A DNA stretch of 64,000 bases. Origin: Lophius americanus (taxonomy: Eukaryota; Chordata; Actinopteri; Lophiiformes; Lophiidae). This document shows, one piece after another, positions 10,386 through 22,807 of the stretch. The notes beneath the pieces are model-generated. The model saw nothing but the letters and a program-made list of their open reading frames with translations. It was not told the origin of the DNA and did not search any database. Made by a program: the position numbers and the translations under genes. Numbering within the stretch: position 1 is the stretch's first letter; each line of letters opens with the position of its first letter. The stretch spans positions 3,217,501 through 3,281,500 of the forward strand of contig JBBDHG010000041.1 in assembly GCA_037951165.1 (NCBI GenBank), in the 5' to 3' direction.

Positions 10386-10805
10386 AGAGATCTTATTGAT
10401 TATAAGATCTCTCTCCTCACTCACCAGTGCATCCATGGTAACGCCCCCCCTACCTGAAAGAACTACTCACCCCACTGACCTCGACACGATCCCTCCGTTC
10501 TACCCACTCATACCGCCTCCTCCTTCCCCGGACTAAGCTCAGCACCATGGGGGATCGGGCCTTCTGTTCTGCTGCCCCTCGTCTGTGGAACGCCCTCCCC
10601 GACCATCTGAGGGCTCCACAGACGACTGACACATTTTAAGAAAGGACTTAAAAGTTTCCTTTTTAGTAGAACCTATAACTTTAATTAACATTAATGCTTT
10701 TTGGTCAGGCTTTTAGATAGTTATCATTTTATTTTTTCATTGATGCTTTTATCTGCTTTTACTTTGTAGATTTGATCCAAATGTAAAGGTCGGTATAAAT
10801 TAAAT

Positions 10806-10846
<41 letters not shown>
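10386..10846 (+). mobile_element. L2-type LINE, 3' end fragment
   Basis: This plus-strand copy encodes the C-terminal end of the L2 protein (PPYLKELLTPLTS-like, SYRLLLPRTKLS-like, GDRAFCSAAPRLWNALPDHL) followed by the 3' UTR. A single extra T in CACATTTTAAGAAAGG (about 10631) disrupts the final frame. The UTR contains TGATGCTTTTATCTGCTTTT and ends in (ATT)13 at 10808-10846, the usual 3' tail of this family. From 10450 to 10575 it is almost identical to the copy at 35640-35775. Confidence 0.92.
10808..10846 (+). repeat. (ATT)13 microsatellite, LINE tail
   Basis: A perfect ATT run forms the 3' end of the L2 copy and probably grew by slippage from the element's own tail. Confidence 0.97.
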
Positions 10847-10848
<2 letters not shown>

Positions 10849-11430
10849 AAATAAGTGAAAAAGTAATGAACACAAGGTGTTCTTGGATTCTTATGAGTGA
10901 AAACAAATCTGCCATAAGATTTGATCTTTAGGATAAGAGATCTTGAACTTAGCTGGTAAATTCAACCTTCAACTATATTTGACTTATTAAGGGAAGTGTT
11001 GTATCTCAGAATAAGACGGCAGTACTCAAAAACGTGTCTTTCTCCCCTCATCAGTAAGTCTCACCGATTCTTAGTTGTATAATAGCAGCACTGTGCAAGA
11101 CTTAAGATTGAAACAAGATTAGAACGAGATGTTTAAACAGTTTAAAGACAGAATATGTCTTCAGTCTTGGTGTTGATGTCATCTTTGGGAGGAAACGGTG
11201 GTGGAATAAAGACATTTCCCGGTGATCCAAAGTGCTGTACTGTGTGAGGTGCAAAACTGTTGTGGGGAGGGGGAGTCTCTGCACCAATGACATGGAGCTG
11301 TTAACCGCGTCACTACGTCTCCTTACGACTGTTCGTTACGGTAGTTTACATTCAACCCAAAAAATCGAATAAGAGCGACGCAGCGGAGACCCTCCTGCAT
11401 GTGAGGCAGAACCGGAGGGCTATAAAACTC
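10847..11430. other. non-coding stretch
   Basis: A+T-rich to about 11130, then mixed composition. No coding signature or RNA gene was recognised. Confidence 0.5.
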
Positions 11431-11439
11431 CTCCTCAGC

Positions 11440-12125
11440 CTTCGTCACCATTCAGCCCCACCTTATGGTGGATAAGCTCGTTAACGACTTGGGTGTGGAC
11501 TCCCAATTCGGCTGGTTGGATTCTGGATTTCCTCTCCAGCAGGTTTCCGAGGGTGAGGATGAGGATGAGGATGAGGGTGAACGGGTGCGTGTCAGGGACG
11601 ACGAGTCCGTCCACAGGCTCACCACAAGGGTGTGTCGTCTCACCGCGCCTTTATGTCCCGTACAAAGAGGATCGTAGGAGCCGGATACACCCTGAAGTTT
11701 TCCGATGATTCAGTTATTGTCTCTTTCTTCCATGATGACGAGTCAAACCCTGCGGCCCTGTGGTTGATTACTTTTTAAACTGGTGGAAAGACTCTTTTCT
11801 CAACTTTGACGTATCCGAGACTAAAGACACGTCACTGACTTCAGACGTCGTGCTTCTCCCACTTATTCGCGGTCGGGAGGTGGAATCTGTCGTCGGCTGC
11901 AAACGTCTCGGTTCCGTCGGTGACGACAATCGGACCTTTGAGGGTAACACTGGGATGGTTCGTAGGAAGGGTCAACACCGACTTTTCTGTCCGCGGAGAG
12001 TCGCCTGGTTTCATGTTGACACTTTTTGTACAAAGCCTACATTGAATCTATCCTCACATTTTCCCTCTCCTGTCGGTTTGACAGTCTGAACATCAAATCC
12101 AAGAACGCCCCGGAAGAAATAGTGA
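11440..12125 (+). pseudogene. Rex1-like (CR1/L2 group) reverse transcriptase relic
   Basis: Several frames together retain a fish LINE reverse transcriptase. The pieces are a MVDKLVNDLGV-like and GWILDFL stretch (11465-11535), a TGSPQGCVVSP motif (about 11610-11645), FSDDSVIVSFF carrying the catalytic DD (about 11698-11730), VESVVGCKRLGSVGDD in place of the family's QFKYLGTVVDN-like stretch (about 11880-11930), and YIESILTFSL (about 12038-12067). Frameshifts occur at several points and a GAGGAT slippage expansion sits at 11551-11577. The residues flanking the catalytic DD survive, but the frame is broken and 5' truncated, so it is inactive. Assignment to Rex1 rather than another CR1/L2 clade is from memory of motif style. 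Confidence 0.75.
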
Positions 12126-12149
12126 ATTTAAGCAGTGACAGAGTCCAGC

Positions 12150-12250
12150 CGTGGGTTCTGTGGGTTCTGAGGTTCTGTGGGTTCTGAGGTTCTATGTGTT
12201 CTGTGTGTTCTGTGTGTTCTGTGGGTTCTGTGGGTCCTGTGTGTTCTGTA
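12150..12250 (+). repeat. 9-bp tandem repeat, about 11 copies
   Basis: The unit is GTGKGTTCT with a GAGGTTCT variant. It directly follows the LINE relic and lies 210 bp before the TA-rich block. Nine base pairs keep a reading frame, giving CVLCVLWVL-type runs with no functional meaning. Confidence 0.85.
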
Positions 12251-12462
12251 CAACAGTCAGGTGGTGAAGAGGCAAATTCCATCTTGTCTGACCACACACA
12301 CCCTCTTCATCACTCATTCACTCCAACGGTTGTGTTTGAACCAACAGGTCCAAACACACCTTCATCCCCGGAGCCATCAGCCTTTTTAATGTTAAGAACA
12401 GGAAGTGATGCTTGGGTCCAATATTTACTCTTAAGGCAGGAGGATTGTTATTATGTAGTATC

Positions 12463-12707
12463 TTACGTATATATGTATATGTATGTATATACATATATAT
12501 ATGTATGTATATATATGTATATATATACATATATATACATACATATATACATACATGTATATATGTATGTATATATGTATGTATATATATATACATATAT
12601 ATACATATATATACATACATATATATATACATGTATGTATATATGTATGTATATATATATACATATATATATGTATGATATGTATGATATGTATGCATGT
12701 GTGGTGT

Positions 12708-12796
<89 letters not shown>

Positions 12797-13062
12797 GATA
12801 TATATGGATATATGTGTATATATGTGTATGTATATATATATATGTGTTTGTATATATGTGTATATATATGTATATATATGTATATATGTGTATATATGTG
12901 TATGTATATATATATATGTGTTTGTATATATGTGTATATATATGTATATATATGTATATATGTGTATATATGTGTATGTATATATATATATGTGTTTGTA
13001 TATATGTGTATATATATGTATATATATGTATATATGTGTATATATGTGTATGGATATATAAA
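12463..13062. repeat. TA-rich complex satellite with 74-bp higher-order unit
   Basis: About 600 bp consists almost only of TATATG, TATACA and TGTATA words. The left half (12463-12700) mixes TGTATA and ACATAT phases, so it is rich in self-complementary segments. A nearly pure (TA)n core spans about 12705-12790. The right part (12823-13052) contains a 74-bp unit repeated three times: GTGTTTG recurs at 12844, 12918 and 12992, and TGTGTATG at 12823, 12897, 12971 and 13045. Long open frames on both strands are pure repeat artefacts. Confidence 0.95.
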
Positions 13063-13785
13063 CATGCACATTTTAATGTATAGTAGTATTACGGCTTTAT
13101 TTTTTAATTGTCATGATTGAGCTATCTCCCTGATGTCGTGCTGCTGAGTTCATGTTACTTCCTGTTTGTCTCTTTTATGTCACTATGCTGAAAAACAAAC
13201 AAATATATTCAAATATATATAACAAATATATTCAGAGGAATGAACTCCAACTGAATATAACTTTACGTTAAATAAATACTGGAAATACTCATAATGAGCA
13301 TTTGAGTATTTGACCTTACAGGGAATTCAAGATGCTTTATCAAAAGAACGAGTTTTTATATCCGACTGAAAAGTTACTTGTTCGGTTATTTTTCAAATAA
13401 GACAAATATTCTTGGTAAGATTTTGAGTTTTTGCAGCATCAGCGGGACCTCAGGGCACCTCAGGTGAACCAGGTCACCCAACCAACCGCAGGAAGACTCA
13501 AGATAGTAGTGTGTCTCCTCCAGGAGGAAGGTAGGAGACATAACAGTCTCACATGGTCCTTGTGTTTCTGAAGACTTTTGCATAAGATGATTCGGGTCAA
13601 CAGTTTAAACAATAACAAACAAACAAACAAACAAACAAAAGAGCTGTGTGGTATGTAGGATAAAAGTGTGCATACTTGTGGTTGAATATCGTAAATATGT
13701 TTGGATATTCATAGGAGATATTTGCATTATGTCTTTAATTGCAAACTAAAAAAAGATTTTTTTTTTAAAGAAAGATGGAAAAAAA
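13063..13785. other. non-coding stretch with (AAAC)n
   Basis: No gene was recognised. A (CAAA)6-type run sits at 13614-13640. The rest is A+T-rich. Confidence 0.5.
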
Positions 13786-13787
13786 AA

Positions 13788-14535
13788 GTTAAATTTACGG
13801 TAAAATACGGCAGCCATTATTTTTCCTTAAAAAAAAAAAAAGTCACCATATACGACAGATTATGGTAAGATTCCATTTCAAACACATATAAGACTAACCT
13901 TACCTTTTACATAGTTAATTACCTAAAATTACAATAGATTAAAACTTCTATTGAACTAAACCGTAAAACCCGTCAGTATAGATTACTGTAAAAGATGATC
14001 AAATGGCAACAATAAAAGACTTTAAAAATTTTAAAACAGTATATTACTGAAGTAGATACGGGGAATTAGCAAAAGAATCAAGCAAAAATGTATTACATTA
14101 TCCGAATTTTACTGTGAAAATACAAATATTTGGTCAGATTAAAGCAACAATAACAAAATGTCAAAAATAGGCCATCACTGTAAAATGATTTTTCTGTATA
14201 AATAACAAACTTTGCTCGTATGAAAACTTAAATAATCAACTTTAACCATTTAAAAAGCGAGTACCATAATTTCTACAGACGAAAAGATTCTAAAAAATAC
14301 GGTATAGATTTAAAAAAAAAATTGATTTCCAGGTTAAAATCTGAAATGATTGTAATTTACTGTTATTTTCTGTAATTTACTGTGTAACTGTAAACAAGTT
14401 GAGATGATATCTGTTATTATGGTATTTTAACTTTCCTGTCTTGAACTCGGTTAGCATATTCTTTTACAGTAAAATTCTGGAAACCACAGTTTCCAGTATT
14501 TTACTGTAAATTAAAGTGATTTTTGTGACAGTTAT
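13788..14535 (+). mobile_element. nonautonomous DNA transposon, copy 1
   Basis: This segment is collinear with the better-bounded element at 38854-39896. Shared blocks include a TTTACGGTAAAATRC start, TAACTTTAACCATTT-type sequence (about 14236), AAAAATACGGTATA (about 14294), TTACTGTTATTTT (about 14358) and the closing CCACAGTTTCCAGTATTTTA palindromic block. The ends TTTACGGTAAAATAC and GTATTTTACTGTAAA are inverted. No transposase frame is present. The outermost CACTGTAAA bases are not evident here, so the ends are decayed. Confidence 0.75.
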
Positions 14536-15104
14536 GTGAGGCTTTATGTAACATGTGGAACAGAAACGAATAGCTTCAAACAGTTTTATTTCCATAAGTA
14601 GTGGTGGTAAAAGTGGAATTCTTGATACAGAAAAAAATCTAGATTAGAAAAAAGCAATAAAAAAGAAGAAAAATCAAAATATGCAAATTTTTTCACACAC
14701 CCATTCGCACACGCACACACACACACACACATGACAAGAAACACATTGCACATAAGAGAAAAATAAAGGCAACAAGAAAAAAATAATCCAAACTGTTCAG
14801 TGCAAAAAAAAGTAAGATTTAAATATAAGATTAGGAAAACAAGTTTAAATAAATAAATAAACAAAAACAAACAAATGAATAGAATAGAATATAAACACTT
14901 TATTAAAGCCCACGAGGAAATTTAGCAACTCAAATACTTGTAAAGAGACTATTATTAGCATATTATTATCAGTGGGACTCCTCTTGTGCCCCCTGGTGGA
15001 CAAATGGAGTAAAATCTATCTCCCTTGTGCAATATGATGAGAGTCCTAATTTGCTGATATATTCATTTCTGTAATAAAAAAACTCCTCGGCTACAGCATA
15101 TAAC
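14536..15104. other. A+T-rich stretch with (CA)n
   Basis: No gene was recognised. An interrupted (CA)n lies at about 14694-14730, followed by A-rich sequence with AAATAAATAAA runs near 14845-14880. Confidence 0.5.
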
Positions 15105-16528
15105 TATAATAATAATAATAATAATAAAACATTTAATTTATAATGCACTTTACATTTGGATCAAATCTCAAAGTGCTACAAAGCAAAAGCAGATAAAAGC
15201 ATCAATAAAAAAATAAAATAATAACTATCTAAAAGCCTGACCAAAAAGCATTAATGTTAATTAAAGTTATAGGTTCTGCTAAAAAGGAAAGTTTTAAGTC
15301 CTTTTTTAAATGTGTCAGTCATCTGTGGAGCCCTGAGATGGTCAGGGAGGGCATTCCACAGACGAGGGGCAGCAGAACAGAAGGCCCGATCTCCCATGGT
15401 GCTGAGCTTAGTCCGGGGAAGGAGGAGGCGGTATGACTGGGTAGAACGGAGGGATGGTGTTGAGGTCAGTGGGGTGAGTAGTTCTTTCAGGTAGGGGGGT
15501 GCGTTACCATGGATACACTGGTGAGTGAGGAGAGAGATCTTATAATCAATCCTGGTGGAGATGGGAAGCCAATGAAGGGAATGAAGAACGGGGGTGATGT
15601 GTTCGTGTTTACACTCTCATCAGGATCCTTGCAGCACTGTTTTGAACATACTGCAGTCTTTGAAGACTTTTATCAGGGATCCCGATGAGGAGGGATGAAG
15701 GTCGTTACAGTAATCCAGTCTGGAGGAGACGAACGCGTGAACCAGCTTTTCAGCATCACTCAAGGTTAGTGACGAACGGAGTTTGGAAATATTTCTGAGA
15801 TGGTGAAAGGAGATCTTGCGGATGTGTTTGATGTGGGATTCAAAAGTGAGTTGAGGGTCGAATCTTACACCGAGGTTGGTGACTGATGAAGAGAGGGGAA
15901 TGTCGTGACCAGAGAAGGTAATACTGGTTATGGAGGAAGACTGGGTCTGATGAGGGGTGTCAATTAAAATAGCTTCGGTTTTGGAGCTGTTCAACTGGAG
16001 AAAGTTGTTTTTCATCCACACCTTTATCTCCTCCAGACAAGCGCGGAGAGTTGACAGGGGAGATGATGATGACGATGAGGATGGAGAGGCTGAGGAGGAA
16101 CATGTGTCAGTTTTTATGTAGATTTGCGTGTCATCAGCGTAACAATGGAATGAGAGTCCATATCGACTGATGACATGGCCAAGGGGGAGGGGCATGTACA
16201 GTATGAAGAGAATGGGGCCAAGGACTGATCCCTGGGGGACCCCACAGGTGACGGTGTGTGTCCGGGACTTTGAACTTCCAAGGGAAACGTATTCTGTTCT
16301 GTCAGTGAAGTAAGATTGAAACCAGTTTAGGGCGGTGGCAGTGAGTCCAGTGGTGTGATGTAGGCGGTGTAGGAGTATTCCATGGTCAACTGTGTCGAAG
16401 GCAGCAGACAAATCAAGGAGAATCAGGAGGGAAGGTGAACCAGCATCAGCTGCCATCCGTAGGTCATTTGTGACTCTAAGCAGAGCTGTTTCTGTGCTGT
16501 GGGCAAGAAGGTCATAACCGTTCTTGCA
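15105..16528 (-). mobile_element. L2-type LINE, 5'-truncated, longest copy in window
   Basis: The element runs on the minus strand from a truncation point near 16528 to an (AAT)n tail at 15105-15127. The 3' UTR and C-terminal coding region match the fragments at 4036-4366, 10386-10846, 24220-24371, 35603-36015 and 39935-39981. The 5' half of the family's usual protein, including the endonuclease domain, is missing. It is the reference copy for reading the other five fragments. Confidence 0.93.
15312..16528 (-). pseudogene. L2 LINE reverse transcriptase, frameshifted
   Basis: The protein copies LINE RNA into DNA at the target site. The readable order on the minus strand is NGYDLLAHSTETALLRV (about 16522-16470), LDLSAAFDTVDH with the first catalytic Asp (about 16420-16385), GVPQGSVLGP (about 16245-16215), CYADDTQIY with the catalytic DD pair (about 16144-16118), SSKTEAILID (about 15985-15955) and LVHAFVSSRLDYCN (about 15745-15705). 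After DYCN a short insertion near 15700 shifts the frame and leads to a stop at 15620. The expected C-terminal sequence continues in the other frame down to about 15312, ending in RLWNALPDHL-like residues. An in-frame Ser-rich expansion (about 16085-16050) lies after the YADD. It is 5' truncated and frameshifted, hence inactive, but only mildly decayed. Confidence 0.93.
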
Positions 16529-17135
16529 CCCTTGATTTGTTACTTTTGGATTGTAGGATTCTTAAGTTCTAGATTGTAATAAATCTCGATTGGCTTCTGG
16601 CTCAACGATGAAATTTCCCCCCCGAATCGGTTCTTTCTGCTGCTGATCAAACTCACATGTGCATAAAAGGACGATGCCACCATACAGGGAGGACAAAAAT
16701 ATGTTTTTGTAATTATTTATCTAGTATTGTTCCGGCAGTCCCATAATTATTTTCTATTCTAAAAAAAAAATAGATTGACCCACATCAGGATATGAAGAAA
16801 CAAATAAAAATATATTACCTCCACCAACATGCATAGAGCCACTAGATGGAGGCACCGCAGCATATTTTTACATGAGTATTTATCTCTTGTGCATCAGTCT
16901 GGACTTAAAATCTTTATGCATATATATATTTGATATATATATTTTTAATTCAACTTTTATTTAAACAGGAGTCTTAATGAGACTGAAAGTTTCTCTTTAC
17001 AAGGACGCACACTTAAAAGGTGTTACAAACATGCAGATTTAGAAATAACCGTTTGCATCTTCATGTAACTTAATGCAGAGATGCTTATTATTATAACTGT
17101 TATTGCCCTTTTTTTTAATTTTGATGACTTTCTTT
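16529..17135. other. A+T-rich non-coding stretch
   Basis: No coding signature was recognised. A short TATATATATT cluster lies at 16921-16946. Confidence 0.5.
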
Positions 17136-17232
17136 TTTTTTTTTTTATGGAGCTGAATGGAACGTAATTTCATTCTGCACCTGACTATGATATGATATTC
17201 TGAATGACAATAAAGTTCATCTTGAATCTTGA
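17136..17232 (+). repeat. LINE 3'-tail-like sequence
   Basis: GAATGACAATAAAGTTCATC followed by TTGAATCTTGAAAA is the common ending of several fish LINEs, with AATAAA just before a short tandem tail. Only the last ~90 bp is recognisable. Confidence 0.5.
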
Positions 17233-17880
17233 AAAATGGAAGTGTTGCCTACTCTGATGCAAAAAAACAAAGTGTGTACATTTTAAAGGCTGCATTTTTA
17301 AACATTTTAAGCATCCTTTTCTTTAAAAAAACAACAACGATCAAAACAAAAAAGATTAATCACATTCATTATAATGCAAACAGTAAACAAAGTCATATTT
17401 ATGTATACGACATAAAGACAATATCATAAAAAATGTCATTCTTACGTATGCAACAGAAACATACGAAAATACACCAGGGGGAACAAACACTTAAATACAT
17501 AATTTATAAAAGTGAAAGTAATTATACTTTTTTCACAGCTTTCTTGTTGAAACATTGTGAAATTGATGAGATGTATTTTTGATACCGGGAAAAATTAGGA
17601 TATTGTTTAAGAATTTAGATCTGCTAATATAACATTTGTTTAAAATGAATCGTATAGCATTGAGAGCTGAAACGTATATCAAAGTCAATGACTCCAAAGA
17701 ATACATCTTTCCAACGTAATGTGAAGAGAGAATGGATGATAACATTGATGTAATGTGATCATTTATGCGTACAGACGAGAGCAAAACAAATGAACCATTT
17801 TTAGAATCAACAACAACCCGCATGAATGACGTGTGAGCTGTATCACGCAAGGGATTTGCCAAAAACTGAGAGCCCTGTCC
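17233..17880. other. A+T-rich stretch without recognisable gene
   Basis: A minus-strand open frame of 177 residues covers 17533-18066. Its upstream part comes from the G+C-richer candidate promoter region and its downstream part is hydrophobic and compositionally A+T-driven. I do not recognise the product and do not call it. Confidence 0.4.
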
Positions 17881-17884
17881 TATG

Positions 17885-18159
17885 AATGGAATTCCACTTC
17901 CTGCCATATTGTGAGCCAGCGCTTCCGTTTCCTCCGGCGCAGATCTACACATCAAGTGTACTTCCTGTTCCGGCCACAGACTGCGTGCCAAAGACAATCC
18001 AGCTGCTTGGACGTCAGTGAAAGTCCTCCGACACGCCGTGCCTCTAAGCGGAACCATTGGATTCAAACGGTGAATGAAAAAGGTCCGGGGACACTTGTCG
18101 TTTCAGGTCGACTGTCAGCTACTAACCGGAGAGTCTTCGCTGAAGGTATTTGGATAAAG
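17885..18159 (+). promoter_or_regulatory. candidate promoter plus 5' exon (ETS/YY1-like)
   Basis: CACTTCCTGCCATATTG (about 17895) joins an ETS-type CTTCCTG to a YY1-type GCCATNTTG. Further ETS-like CGCTTCCG (about 17920) and ACTTCCTGTTCCGG (about 17960) follow within 70 bp. These motif pairs are typical of TATA-less vertebrate housekeeping promoters. Downstream, plus-strand sequence ends at two possible donors, GAAG|GTATTT (18145) and AAAG|GTGAGA (18160). Only sequence motifs support this; no protein could be assigned. Confidence 0.3.
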
Positions 18160-19222
18160 GTGAGACGCTTGTTTTAACATTTACGTGAATCTTTTTATTA
18201 GGTTCGTCATTGTTTCGCGGCTATTATTGTCATGCCCGCCGCTCCTCAATGTTTTCAAATGGTTAGTGGGCGAGAATGAACGGTTGGCTTCTACTGAGTT
18301 CTGGTACCGGAACCAGCATCACTCGGTCCACCTTTTAATTATCTGTTGGACCCACACAACATTACGTCTACAGCCGTGTTCAATCAGAAGCCAAATTATT
18401 CATACATCATTGCAAATATTATCCAGAATATATAATTATATTACATAATATTGCAGTGACCAAAGTGGAAGAGATATTCTAAGTGATTTTTTTGCTAAAT
18501 ATAACAAACAAATTCTACTAGTCAGTTTCAGAATGATTCAACCCTTTAAATTTGAAGTTTCTCATTGTGGGTGAAAGCCTCCGCCTCTGTTAAATTCCTG
18601 GTTTTACTTCCTACGTCCACATTCCTCAAATCCCACATGAGATTTTCTGACTTCTGGACTTTTAAAATAAATGCTTAGTTTGGAATGTCCAATGATGCCG
18701 AGAAGTTTTTCTTTGAGGTTTTTCTGATGATTGACCGAACGTCTACAAGAAGCAGGAAAGAGGAGAATCACCGGGCCGGCATGGATGATCCCTGCTGTCG
18801 ATCCCTAGTCTGGAAAAGTTTCAGTTTTGATTTGTTTCATCGCTCCACAGAACATCATCCCAGACCCTCTCTATGGACCTAGATGGTTCTGAGTCTTCTA
18901 GAACCCGCTGTTTGTGTGCCGGTGGGTCAGCTGTGCTGCACGTCTTGAAGTTTGGGGGCATTGCCTGTGTACCTTATTTTGTGTTATATTTTGAAAAACC
19001 TCCTGAACTTTCGTTCATTTTGTGATATTCAAACAGTGTTTGTGTGATTCGGGTGTTTGCAAACAAATAGAAATAGTGTATTTCTTTGTTATACCTAATG
19101 AATAATGGAGACTGAATGCTTTTCATTCTGACTGAATATGTCAGAGAAACGTCTGGTTAATCTCACTATTTCCTTCTTTGTGATGTAATGTTGGTGAGGA
19201 AGTAAGCAGCAGCTCTGCACAG
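18160..19222. other. non-coding stretch
   Basis: No gene, RNA gene or named repeat was recognised. If the candidate 5' exon at 17885-18159 is real, this would be intron sequence. Confidence 0.45.
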
Positions 19223-19230
19223 CGTGTGCG

Positions 19231-19289
<59 letters not shown>
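19223..19289 (+). repeat. (GT)n microsatellite
   Basis: The tract begins with GCGTGTGCG interruptions and continues as pure (TG) from about 19239 to 19288. Confidence 0.97.
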
Positions 19290-19295
<6 letters not shown>

Positions 19296-19522
19296 AGCCT
19301 AGGCTTTGCAGGGAACCTCCTTTGGACAAAGGTCAAAGGTCAGGCTCATTGCACATTATACTGATACTTAATGGTGACAATGACCCGCTATTTTCACAGC
19401 GTTTGAAACTGTTGGATTTGCTTTACGGTTCATTTACAAGATAATGGAGATAAAGGTGATGCAGCAGATCAGCTAAAATAAGTTAAGATAGATGGAAAAT
19501 GTGAGAAAGTTAAACAAAAGGA

Positions 19523-19525
<3 letters not shown>

Positions 19526-19592
<67 letters not shown>
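19526..19592. repeat. (AT)n microsatellite
   Basis: A pure AT run of about 60 bp ends in TGTATATAA. It lies 56 bp upstream of a family A copy. Confidence 0.97.
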
Positions 19593-19647
19593 ATGAAGAC
19601 CAACTGTCCACACGTCATTGTAATCTATTCTATCGCTTTTTCTTTTT

Positions 19648-20382
19648 GCTGTCGTCCCTGACAGCAAGGGTATATCCCCCAAAAGTCCCGAATCCCCTGC
19701 GTTGCACAAGTACTCCCACCGACTAAACTCCTAAGAATGAAATGTGAAGTTATGGTCTTTATAATTTTATCATGAAAAAGCGTTATCGTCAAGATAGATC
19801 TCCTCGAGGTGATTGACACGCACCAGATCTGGACAAAGTCGTTAAAGTTATGTTTGTAAAACCGGGTTGTTTGTAAATATGAACCGTCACAGTTAAATAT
19901 ATTATAAACCCGATAAAATCTTCTTGTTTTGACTGATGTGCACCAAATTTTGACTAAATCAGGCCGACAGTAGAGAAATGATGGTCCAAGAACTTTTGGA
20001 AATGAAGCTCCCCTTTGGTAAATGTACAACCCGCCTCTCCGTAAATCAATCAGGTGCTTCCTCGAACAAAGTTCTATGTCGGTCGAAAATTTGAAAATGA
20101 TCCCTGAAACGGTTTTTGAGTTATGTCCGGAAACGGTGTTTGACATGAAAACGCCCCCTAATGAGTAGAATAAGAACTACTAGAGTAAAGTATATTTAAT
20201 GACAGATCTTCATTCACCAAGTTTGGGTTGAGAAATTATAACCCGCAAATGTTTGGAGACAAAGCTCCCCCTAGTGTTGGAGGCATTCAACCAACCTTTG
20301 CCGGAATCACTCCAGTTCTTCCTCTCACTACGGTCTAAGTGGCTACAAAATTTGAAAGATGATTCCATAAAATCCAGACTTT
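19648..20382 (+). repeat. family A dispersed repeat, longest copy
   Basis: This is the longest continuous member of an unnamed repeat family. It starts with GCTGTCGTCCCTGACAGCAAG and ends with ATGATTCCATAAAATCC. Landmarks shared with other copies are CCCAAAAGTCCC, CTGCGTTG(T/C)AC, GATAGATCTCCTCGAG, GAGTTATGTC, GAGAAATTAT, AGCTCCCCCTAGTGTTGGA and CCAGTTCTTCCTC. A module containing (C)CAACC...CTTCCTC...GTCTAWGT occurs twice (about 20025-20080 and 20285-20340), so the element has internal repetition of roughly 250 bp. No coding frame is shared between copies. The class is unknown; a nonautonomous DNA transposon is the simplest guess. Confidence 0.7.
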
Positions 20383-20486
20383 TCTGGGATATCAGGAGTT
20401 GTGAAAGCCTTGATAGGTTTGGCATCTGTCACCTCTCTTTTAGTGAACGCCTCCTTAAACCATGATGGCAACAACATTTTCGATAA

Positions 20487-20541
20487 TTACAATAATTATA
20501 CTAATAACATTAATAATAATGATAATAATAATAATAACTAT
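20487..20541 (+). repeat. (ATA/ATT)n-rich microsatellite
   Basis: Imperfect AATAATGATAATAATAATAA tract, 40 bp upstream of the long (TG)n run. Confidence 0.85.
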
Positions 20542-20576
20542 TGCTATGATGGTCGGGATTCTCGTCATCCTTTTCT

Positions 20577-22149
<1,573 letters not shown>

Positions 22150-22807
22150 GTTTTAGGGAGGAACCTTCATACATCTTGAGAGATTTAGTAAAGATCGGAC
22201 CACGCACAATGGAGTTCTGTCTTCAGGGCGGGACTTCTATCCAGCATGTGAAATTAGGGGCGGATCGGACCGTAGACAGCAGAGTTATGGTAATTTTATC
22301 ATTTGTGGTGAGATAACAATAAACCCAGCACTCTACTTTCCAGACCGTTCGTCAAAAACTCAAGCTTTTGAAAACTTTTGATCCTTATGGTCTTAAGATG
22401 TCAGACGCCAAAGTTGGAGTCCATTGGGGCAAATCTCCAGCAGGAGGTAGTTCAAATACAAAACCTGGAAATGGATCTAAACGCCTGAAAACCGCACATT
22501 TAACTCAAAATGACCGACTTCCTGTTATGTTTACATCATAGCTCCCAGAGACTTTTTGGTAGATCCTGATATGACAAACATGTGCACCAAATTTCCTAAT
22601 CGCGAGTCAAATGGGGACCAGGGGCTCCTTTATTTAAAAAGTCTAGGGGCCTCTGTTGACCCGTTCACCATGTTTGTTTTGCCTCGACCCTTAAAATGCA
22701 ACATTTTTTCACCACATCTGATGAACTTTCACAGTTTTGTGACGTTTTGGCCACCGGGGGCCCCCCTCCAACCCAAAAATATAATAATTATAGGAATAAT
22801 AATATAG
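22150..22807 (+). repeat. dispersed repeat family C (fish type, AATAATA tail)
   Basis: The segment has the style of a widespread fish repeat: CCATTGGGGCAAATCTCC, GATCCTGATATGACAAAC, TGTGCACCAAATTTCCTAA, TCTAGGGGCCTCTGTTGACC and a finish of ATAATAATTATAGGAATAAT. Such sequences end in (AATA)n-like tails and carry no protein. I recognise the style, not a specific database name, and the left boundary is uncertain. Confidence 0.5.

Noticed and set aside
12194..13120. Long overlapping open frames of Tyr/Ile repeats on both strands
   Set aside because: They are translations of the TA/TG-rich satellite; low complexity in all frames, no start context or domain.
17533..18066. Minus-strand 177-residue open frame
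   Set aside because: No recognisable domain; it spans a composition change from G+C-rich to A+T-rich and lacks splice or polyadenylation context. Kept only as a note under the surrounding stretch.
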